DNA from: Plenodomus lindquistii
Taxonomy: Eukaryota; Ascomycota; Dothideomycetes; Pleosporales; Leptosphaeriaceae
Direction: 5' to 3'
Length of the DNA: 64,000 bases
NCBI GenBank assembly: GCA_025504975.1
Contig: JANUWI010000005.1
Span: forward strand, 186,001 to 250,000
The first letter of the stretch is position 1. The number at the start of each line of letters is the position of its first letter. Below are positions 56,200 through 64,000 of the stretch, in pieces. The notes under the pieces are model-generated. The model searched no databases and had not been told where the DNA came from. It saw only the letters and a list, made by a program, of their open reading frames with translations. The translations under genes and the position numbers were made by a program.

Positions 56200-58775
56200 A
56201 TGGCGAGGGTGTCGGGAGGACTTTGGAGGAACCTCATTGCGGTACAGGTTTATGGCGCGAATACGGGGGTTGGAAAAACGGTCTTGTCGACACTACTTGG
56301 TGCCCATTTTGGGAAGAGAAAGGGGAAGGAGTGGAGAGTGCAGTACATCAAGCCTGTGTCTACGGGGCCAGCAGATGAGGCAGATGATAGGTAAGATCGT
56401 TGACATCTTGTTGATGAACCTTGATCTTGACTGCAAACAGCTATGTACGCAAATACAGCGGCCACCAAGTGTCAACACTCTTCAAGTTTGATGAAGCTGT
56501 GAGTCCGCATGTTGCTGCAAGAGGTGCAGCGCATCTGGTAAGTGCCTCAGATCCTCAAACTCGTCCTTCAATTCCTCACATCTTCAGCCCAGTGACGATG
56601 AAATCAGCCGAACAGTCTTCAGGACAATTCAGCAAGAGGCGAGTTCTCTATCACTCGATCCTTCAGCAAGAGCAATTTCCATCATTGAGACCGCTGGAGG
56701 CGTACTGAGTCCAGGGCCATCAGGAACACCTCAAGCAGACATCTTTCGACCTCTTCGACTCCCAGCAGTTCTTGTGGGCGACCACCGACTAGGCGGCATT
56801 GCATCCACGATTTCAGCCGTTGAGTCGTTGAGAATCCGCGGTTATGACGTTGATGCCGTGGTATGCTTCGAGGACAATAGCAAATATGAGAACGCCCAGT
56901 ATCTTTCTGAATACTTTCAGAAACTGGATATCTCGGCATTTACCATACCATGGATTCCGGACCTGACTGGTATTAGCCCCGGCACTGCGGAGGAAAGCAA
57001 GATAATGCAAAAATATTATAGTTCACAGAGCGAGGGGGGTGATCTCAACGGGCTAGCAAACCAACTCAACAGACTAGCAAACAATCTCGTCTATCGCCAT
57101 ACAGCGCGATTGAAGCGCACCGACCGTTTAGCATCAGAAACCCACAAGACGATATGGCACCCATTCACCCAGCACAAGCATGTGGGGAAAGCCGAAGATG
57201 TGCTAGTCTTTGACTCAGCGTATGGAGATTACTTCCAGGTTAAGAAGACTGATACGACGACGGGGAGCAACGATGGACTCCTGTACCCAGCATTTGATGG
57301 TTCTGCTTCGTGGTGGACGCAAGGCCTCGGCCATGGCAACCCACGGCTGGCTGTTGAAGCAGCGTATGCAGCGGGGCGATATGGACATGTCATGTTTGCC
57401 GGAGCAACCCACGAACCAGCGCTCAAGCTCGCGAAGAAGATGCTAGATATCCTTAAAAATCCACGCCTTCAGAGAGTGTTTTACACCGACAATGGCAGTA
57501 CCGCCACAGAGGTAGGCATCAAGATGGCACTTCGAGCAGCTTGCAAGCGCTACGGCTGGGACGGTGCAAAAGAGCCTGTCGGTATTTTGGGCCTCAAAGG
57601 TAGCTATCACGGAGATACGATTGGCGCCATGGATGCATCAGAACCATGCGTATTTAATGAGAAGGTGGATTGGTATCGCGGGCGTGGGTATTGGTTCGAC
57701 TATCCAACTTTCAAGCTGAAGAAGGGCAAATGGATTGTTGAAGCGCCTGCTGGTATGGAAGGCGAATTCGGCCCACCTCAGGAGTTTATGACTCAGGATG
57801 GCATCTTTGATCTCAACACAAGAGGTCGCTCTAAGCTTTACGAGGCCTACATTAAGAAGACTTTGGATCGACTGGTGCTCAAGGAAGGTCGGAAATTCGG
57901 TGGACTTGTCATGGAGCCTGTAGTTCTCGGAGCAGGAGGCATGATCTTCGTCGATCCGCTATTCCAACAAAGCCTTGCCAAGGTCGTACGCAGCTACAAT
58001 TTCCGTACTGGCTACGAGATTGCGGAATCTCTAGCGCATGAAAGTCTCGATTGGTCCGGCCTCCCCGTTGTCTTCGACGAGGTTTTTACTGGCCTCTATC
58101 GCCTGGGCCGCGTCTCGTCATCGTCTTTCCTTCGTGTCGACCCTGATATTAGCGTACACGCGAAGCTTCTCACTGGCGGGCTGCTCCCACTCTCCATCAC
58201 CACAGCAAGCGACTCGATATTCCAGGCATTTTGGGGCGACGAGAAGTCAGAAGCATTACTCCATGGACACAGCTACACCGCGCATGCTGTGGGATGTCAT
58301 GTTGCCAATACAAGTCTAGAACTCATGCACCAGGCGGAGAAGGGCCAAGAGTGGAGCATTTTCAAGGAGCAATGGAGGGCCCCTGATAAGATTCCAAAGA
58401 AACAAAAGCTCGCAACATGGAGTATGTGGTCGAGAGATTTCGTACATGGTTTGTCACAGCATCCCCGAGTGGAGCACGTGAATGCGCTGGGATCGGTGTT
58501 GGCTGTGTCACTGGTCGATGAAGGAGGCTCGGGTATGTCACGTCTGTCAACTGCGAACTTTATGTTGACAAATTACAGGATACACGTCCTCAGCAGCTGT
58601 AGGGCTGCGAGACGCCTTGCTCCACGAAACCTCGGCTTCGGGGGTCCAGATTCACTCACGAATACTTGGAAACATCATATACTTGATGGCAAGTATGACA
58701 GCAACAAAAGAGCACCTCACCAGCGTCGAAGCGGCATTTATCGAAAAGTTGCAGTCGACTAGCAGAACTCAATAG
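56200..58775 (+). CDS. bioDA: Bifunctional dethiobiotin synthetase / DAPA aminotransferase
   Basis: Four exons (56200-56390, 56441-56537, 56588-58532, 58579-58775) encode 809 residues. The N-terminal part (to about 290) is BioD: P-loop GANTGVGKT (19-27), KPVSTG, and ETAGGVLSPGPSG with its catalytic region. The rest is BioA, a class III PLP aminotransferase: HPFTQH and WTQGLGHGNPRLA, then YTDNGSTATEVGIKMALR, SYHGDTIGAMDAS, the PLP-contacting VFDEVFTGLYRLG and the PLP Lys near residue 622 in HAKLLTGGLLPL. BioA makes DAPA from KAPA and SAM; BioD closes the ureido ring. An open frame runs through the last intron to 58762, but splicing restores the family C-terminus (SRILGNIIYLMAS). The fused form is typical of filamentous fungi. 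Confidence 0.96.
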
Positions 58776-58902
58776 GCTATTTATATATGAACTTGCAAGC
58801 TTTCTCATTCTTGCCTTGTGTATTTGGTACCGGCTGCTGAACGTGCCAATGTCGCGGCGGACGCTCCATGTGCCCTGCGAAGGAGCTCGTTCTTGTTATA
58901 TC

Positions 58903-58962
58903 CACATCCCACGTTGACAGCGTAATAATTAAGCCTATATAGCAGTAGGGAGACAACGAATG
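58903..58962. repeat. Short dispersed repeat remnant, copy 2
   Basis: Same sequence family as 23861-23925, in the same orientation, with a perfect 14-base core at 58929-58942. Confidence 0.4.
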
Positions 58963-59290
58963 CACTAGGATTCAATACCATATTATCTTTGCTACTTGTA
59001 AAGAATACACATATAACCTAACCACCTTTAGCAGACTTGTGAATGCGGCGTGTTAGCTACAGCGAAGGTAATCTCTTGTGCTACACATAGTGGGCTATGA
59101 CTGTGATAATACGAAGACGTGTGTTCTTAGTTCTGGCTTGGGTTAGAGCATCACTATGAGAGCAGGTGGGTCCAGTGAAGTGGTTCAAGTCGTTTTATTG
59201 CGCACTATATACGTTGTTGGTGTATGAAGCCGCAGTCCTACCAACCCTCGTTCCCTTATCTCATATGCTGAAGACATGGAGAGAGACGGG

Positions 59291-59517
59291 AAAATTACTT
59301 ACTTGCAAAGGAAGTAGAAAAAAATGAAAAGAATACTACCTTGAAGAAAAGGAAGCAGAAAAGGGGAGAGAATACTACCCTAAGAAGGGAAGTAGAGAAG
59401 TGAGTCGAAGAGAATACTACCTTGATAAAGGAAGTAGTAAGGTGAACCAAAGAAAATACGACCTTGCTAAAGGAAGTAGAAAGCTCATCAAAACACTACC
59501 TTGAAAAGAAACTAGGA
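59291..59517. repeat. Minisatellite of about 40 bp, five to six copies
   Basis: Units contain AATACTACC, TTGA or TTGC, AAAGGAAGTAGA and a variable linker. Full unit starts are near 59332, 59371, 59413, 59455 and 59492, giving periods of 39, 42, 42 and 37 bp; a partial unit precedes at 59291. Non-coding and diverged. Confidence 0.75.
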
Positions 59518-59570
59518 CAAGACAACATCGAAGATAGAGTCATACGAAGTGGTGGAACAGCCGGATCAGC

Positions 59571-61806
59571 CTATTTCGGTTTTCCACCACGAGAGATTGC
59601 GGAGGTGAATCCTTGGCTACCGTGGTACTCTTCGTCAGTTGGAGGCATGAATTGTTCGTTCTTGAACAACCTGACGGGTACAGCGGGCCTGAGGATGCGA
59701 GGCAGAACTGGGCGAGAATTCGTATTCGTCGTCGGCGCTGGATTCGGCTCCGCAGGTTGGGTAGATGGGGCAGACGGTGTAGCTTGAGTGGGATCCGTCT
59801 GAGGAACGTCAGGTGCAGGTGTGTATGCACTGGCCCAGAACGCATCGGCGGCGGCTGATCCCCGAGCAGAGGGCTTCACGGTGCCAGCTTTGGTGTTGCT
59901 GGCGATTTGCAAACCACCCGGTTTCTTGTCGGCAGCGCGCAATACCACAATTTCACCATATCCCACAATGTTGTCCGGTTTGAAAGGCTTTGGCCTGGGG
60001 ACGAACGTTGGAGTGAATTTGGACTCGTCAACAGGTGGTTTGCCAGAGTCGCACTCAACGGCAAAGGTCGATGCGAAGGCCATTTCGAATTCACTGAGTT
60101 GTTCGTCGCTGGCTTCGATGACGTCCAATGCTTTGTGATTTATCTTGTCCTTGTACAAGACGCCGATCGACCGAGTTGCCAGGCAGGATCCCAGCTCACG
60201 TGCCAGAGCTAATTTGGGATCTTGTCCATCTCTCTCACGCTCAAGATATCCAAGGAGAAAATCTTCGCGCCGATCGACACTTGCGAGAGCGTTTTCGCGG
60301 CCCCGACGTTCTGCCTGCATCATATCGTGCACGTATTTGTCTTGCCACCTCTGGTTGATGTCATCGGCGACGACTTCCGCAAAGGCATCGTAGAGATGGG
60401 GCGGTGTGTCGTTCTTTGCCTCTCTTGCTCGACAAAGGACGATGCCTTCTCTCATCTTGCGTTGGCCGTGCAGGTAATTGCCTTCACTTTCGGCGGCTTG
60501 TTTTAGGTGGGGCGCCAATTGGCTGCGGACGTAGTCGGTCTCTTGCTTAAACCGGTCGGTGATGGCTCCCTGGACCTCAAGCAAACTCGGCTCCTGCTTG
60601 GTGTACTCGATGACATCCGTGATGTTTTCTTCGGTGCATTTGAGGGAGCTAATGGTATCTCTGACGTAACGCACAGTCTCCTCGTCGCCATCACAGATTG
60701 GGATTGCCGCGAGAAGCTTGTCGGCGGTGGTCCGCGATTGTTTGGCCAGAGCCAAACATACGTCAAGGATCTCGCGATCTTGCTTGCGATCACGTTCTTG
60801 TTCAAGTGCCAGTGGGAGATTGTTGACCACCCAATTGGTGGCCGACAGTTGTCGTTCCAGTCCGGCGACTCGTGCAAGAAGCTGCTTGTTATCGTTGGTT
60901 GTTGCCAAGAGCAGTGCCTCATTCTCCTCTGCTCGTTTCCTCCACTCCTTCTTCTCCCAATCATCTTTGACTTGTCGGCGGTGGACTTCGCCGATGAGGG
61001 TGCCAACACGATTGTAGAACTTGTCTCTCGTTTCTGGTGAATACCGTGACCTAACCGGCAAAGCTAGATACTGGTCTTTCCATTTGATGAACTGCTCCAA
61101 GGGACCGTCGTTTTTGCCATATCGCTTGGGCATTTGGCCAATGCCCGTGGTTGGGGCGGCCATGATCACGCGATCATCAAACAACGTGTCCAGCTGGTCA
61201 TCAAACCCCGGACCACCCGGTTTGTAGAGGTCCGTTTCCATATATTCGGGTGGCAGGTCGTGCCAGCGAGGTATCCCAGAGTTCATGCGGAGCTCCTTGT
61301 ATGTCACCGTGGCACCCTTTTTTTTTATCGAACCGCGATTGTGAGTTGCGGAGCGATGGCTGCAGCCGCCAATCTGATCTGCGGCTGAGCGCGTGGTTCG
61401 ACGGGTGGACGTAAGGCGCATCCTTCTTGAAATCGGGTTTCATTACGAAATCGCCGTTCTTCGGTTGTCGCATGTCTAGATTCTGCGAAGATGGAGGAGG
61501 TACGATGTCGGAAACCTTTTTCCCCATGTATGCGTTCCTCGATTCGTTGATGCCCCCAAAAGGACCATTAAACCTCTCCCCGTCATGGCGCATGGGTGTG
61601 CGATACCAGTCTACATGATGGTGGGCGGCGGAAGGTCTCTCGGGTTGCGGCAGTGGGTCCTGGGCGGTGGTGTTTGCGTTGCTTTGTCCATTGCTGGAGC
61701 CAGAGTTAATATTGACTCGGCCTGTGTTTGATTTGGCGGAGTTGTTTGAGTCGGCGGCACAACGAGTGTGGCGTACGCCGGAACCTGCATGTTTTTGAAA
61801 GGCCAT
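59571..61806 (-). CDS. Unrecognised coiled-coil protein, frame broken at a homopolymer
   Basis: A minus-strand gene of about 740 residues is split over two frames. The ATG at 61806 (or 61995 upstream) opens a Ser/Asn-rich N-terminus (MAFQKHAGSG...) that reads to FDKKK at a run of nine A (plus-strand T run 61318-61326); in that frame it continues to a stop at 61201. The other frame carries on smoothly with GATVTYKELRMNSGIPRWHDLPPEYMETDLY and ends at 59571. One base fewer in the run joins them. The body is charged and helical (EKKEWRKRAEENEALLLATTNDNKQLLARVAGLERQL), followed by a Pro/Thr-rich tail. I recognise no domain. It could be a sequencing error, a real frameshift or a strain-specific null. 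No introns are needed. Confidence 0.5.
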
Positions 61807-64000
61807 GATTGTCAAGTTGGGGTTCAAAAGTTTGGGCGGTGGGAAATTTTGTATCCTCACGATGGCTTGGCGTTTCCGTGTGCGCCCCGCGGTCGAGCCT
61901 CCCAAGAGCAACACACCAGATCTCCCAACCCGATGCCCTCGAACCTGTCGCAATACTACTGTGAGCGCCCTTATGATAGCCTTGGTATTGTCCATGGCCG
62001 CTATTCTTCGCAGTCACAGGACCACGCTCATCTCTTTCGCAGTATCCTCAGCAGACCCACCGCGCCTTGAAATGATCGCAGCTAACTTTTCCCATTGTGA
62101 GCAGGACCAAGATTTCCGAGCAAACGAACCATTTGTCGATAAACTGGATACAACTGGATTGGAGGCTTGAAGGGCCGGGCAGCAGGCAAAGCGACAGGCA
62201 GCGCAGGGGTCCCATGGCTTAACGAAGGCTGCGGCACTTCACCAGGATACTGAGAATGGAAGAAAGACTCATGGAACAGCGTGGCTACAGCTAAGAGGCA
62301 GAAAGGGAAATACTGGACTTTGAAATGCCACCAAGAAGGATGCTGGGCTGTCGAAGCTGTCCTGACGTGAAGCACAGGCAGTGAGCATGAAGAGATGTGG
62401 ACGAATGAAAGCGAATACGTTTTCGACACCGTTGATACGGGATAGGCGCTGTGTAGTGATGTTTGAAATAGGAAACAGGCATTTCATCTCGATGCAAGCA
62501 GCTGGCCGGCGGGCTGGGTTGAGAATCGCGCTTGTGTTGATCGGCGCGCACAGTTGAGTACTCACATGCAGCTACATGACCTTCTTTACCGATGAAAAGC
62601 GACGGCGAGTGAGTAGAGTGCATTACCTACTGAAACACGATGAGGATGGACAAGTTCATGCGGCCAGCTGAGGTGAGATGAGACCACGCGTAGCGCGAGG
62701 GGATCGACGGGACTAACGTTAGCGTGCATTAGCGCCGTACAGTAGCGTCGTCTGTCGCGGTTTGGCCGCCCTCACTTTGCCCTATGCATGCGTCTCTCGC
62801 GAGAGAATACCATGACGCCCGAGTTTCATCTCCTACCCAATCTATATTACTCGCGGCATCATATGTTATCAAGAAAGCATTACTTCCAGCTCCAAACCAA
62901 GGTGAGTTAGGTCACAAATGCGTTTCGTCATGCGTTCAAAAGCTCGACATATCAACAGCATGTCCGCAAATGCACGTCTGGCACAGGGGAAACGAGGTGT
63001 TGTCGTTTTTGCTGGTAGAACCACAGGTCAAATAAGGACTAAACTGTGAAGTAGAGTGCATTAGTCTCATGAGCCACGCATATGCTTTCGTGGTTGGATT
63101 AGCCACTTCGGACCTTAAGACCTAATCAAAGATCGTAAAGATAAGACGGAGCAACGCGTAGCCGCCAAGTAGCACACATAGATACAAACTTTCATTCTGT
63201 TAGGTTACTTAGGCAACATATAGACAACTATGCATACCTCAGGTCAAACTCGAATGAATGTCAATGATAGGTAGAAGATGCGTTAAGCAGAGGCTAGAAG
63301 AAGGCGCTACTAGTAGAGAGTAAGAGATTATGCCTTAAAAAGAGGCCAAGAGGATACGTAGTGAGATGAGGCCAAGGGAGGGTGCTTTAAGAATGGCCAG
63401 GAGAGGATACCTCAAGGAAAGGCCAAGAGAGATGCCTCAAGAAACGGCCAGGAGAAAACTGCGAACCTGACTATAGACCCTTGGAGCGCACCTGGCCCAA
63501 TATCACGGCCAGCGTACGATTGCCAAACATAAGTCCTGCGGCACGAACACATCGTATCCAGGCCGACTGGAGGACTACGAAAGGGAGTGTCTGGTGCAGC
63601 GAAAAATGATACATATACATGTAATGTGGACGGTTGAAAGGTATTCAGAAAGCCATTCCAGGATATCATAGCAGTTACTGAGAGAGGTAAGCAAACTGGA
63701 TGTGCCTTCCAGCTTTCTGCTGATCAAAGGTAGACTCCGCACCGCAATTTCTCTTGCTATTTCTCGTGATAAGTCTCGTTCCGGCTCTCAATCACTTACT
63801 TCTTTACGCGCAGTCTCTTTCGCTTTTTTCGACAAACTTAGCGGACGGAACGACACAATCGTTGGATAATGTAGGAGGTGTGAAGCTACACGCGTATATG
63901 GGAGAAGTTGAGATGGGCCTGTGGGCAAACACGGAAGCCTTGCAACCCACTGTATTGTGAGCATATTATAACATAGTGTCGGCTATATGGATTCAAGCAC
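61807..64000. other. Gene-poor end of the window
   Basis: Only short frames without domains or signal peptides. It contains the 25-26-bp minisatellite at 63325-63455. A minus frame around 62623-62082 has no family resemblance and I do not call it. Confidence 0.45.
63325..63455. repeat. Minisatellite of 25-26 bp, five copies
   Basis: GGCCA(A/G)(G/-) motifs begin near 63344, 63370, 63395, 63421 and 63446, with alternating spacing of 26, 25, 26 and 25 bp; each unit has a preceding CTTAA/CTCAA element. Non-coding. Confidence 0.75.

Larger units (their letters stand above)
58776..59570. other. Intergenic region with a dispersed repeat fragment and a minisatellite
   Basis: Convergent spacer. It holds repeat copy 2 (58903-58962) and the 37-42-bp minisatellite (59291-59517). 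No gene seen. Confidence 0.5.

Noticed and set aside
1..64000. CRISPR, prophage, rRNA or intact transposon
   Set aside because: None seen; the window is eukaryotic nuclear DNA, and repeats found are micro- and minisatellites or short remnants.

Overview
This window is nuclear DNA from a filamentous ascomycete. Most genes carry short GT-AG introns of about 45-110 bp, the proteins are of Pezizomycotina type, and the fungal forms of ATP sulfurylase (with an APS-kinase-like tail) and of the fused BioDA biotin enzyme are present. Gene style and content fit Dothideomycetes, probably Pleosporales; that placement is an inference without database support. There is no prophage, CRISPR array, rRNA gene or intact transposon.

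Layout: 0.6-4.1 kb, a large TPP1/Est3-like telomere protein; 4.8-5.9 kb, a decayed chitin-binding (hevein-type) secreted protein; 8.1-10.2 kb, a divergent P450; 11.3-13.1 kb, an MFS transporter; 13.6-14.6 kb, a proline-rich secreted protein; 16.1-17.4 kb, AIM11 facing the molybdopterin synthase large subunit; 18.1-21.4 kb, a Nop6-like RRM protein divergent from a TPR membrane protein; 22.1-23.4 kb, a GT69 mannosyltransferase; 24.1-25.4 kb, a MOSC (mARC-like) protein; 26.1-26.8 kb, a GST; 27.2-29.0 kb, two neighbouring genes each broken by an internal deletion (a methyltransferase and a GST); 29.2-32.8 kb, ATP sulfurylase and PAPS reductase; 34.3-36.4 kb, a UFL1-like protein divergent from mitochondrial ribosomal protein uS14m; 37.6-39.5 kb, an Arb2-domain protein; 41.8-43.2 kb, a GH18 chitinase; 44.0-48.7 kb, lipoyl synthase divergent from coatomer gamma; 50.0-51.5 kb, a CCCH-type protein; 53.2-58.8 kb, a biotin cluster (BioB, BioF, BioDA); 59.6-61.8 kb, an unknown coiled-coil protein with a homopolymer frameshift; 62-64 kb, no convincing genes.

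Several genes fit together by pathway. ATP sulfurylase and PAPS reductase lie in tandem and carry out activation and reduction in sulfate assimilation; a CACGTG site lies just before the PAPS reductase start. BioF, BioDA and BioB cover pimeloyl precursor to biotin. BioF ends in a PTS1-like SRL tripeptide, which fits peroxisomal KAPA synthesis; BioB and lipoyl synthase are radical SAM enzymes that use sulfur as a substrate. CnxH and the MOSC protein both concern molybdenum cofactor.

The most unusual points are the two adjacent genes with out-of-frame internal deletions, the P450 lacking the I-helix acid and carrying an insert near its C-terminus, the decayed hevein-domain gene, the UFL1-like gene in a fungus, an initiator codon cut off from its gene by an intron, and three minisatellites. 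Exon boundaries were read by hand from GT-AG signals, reading frame and family conservation, with no transcript evidence.
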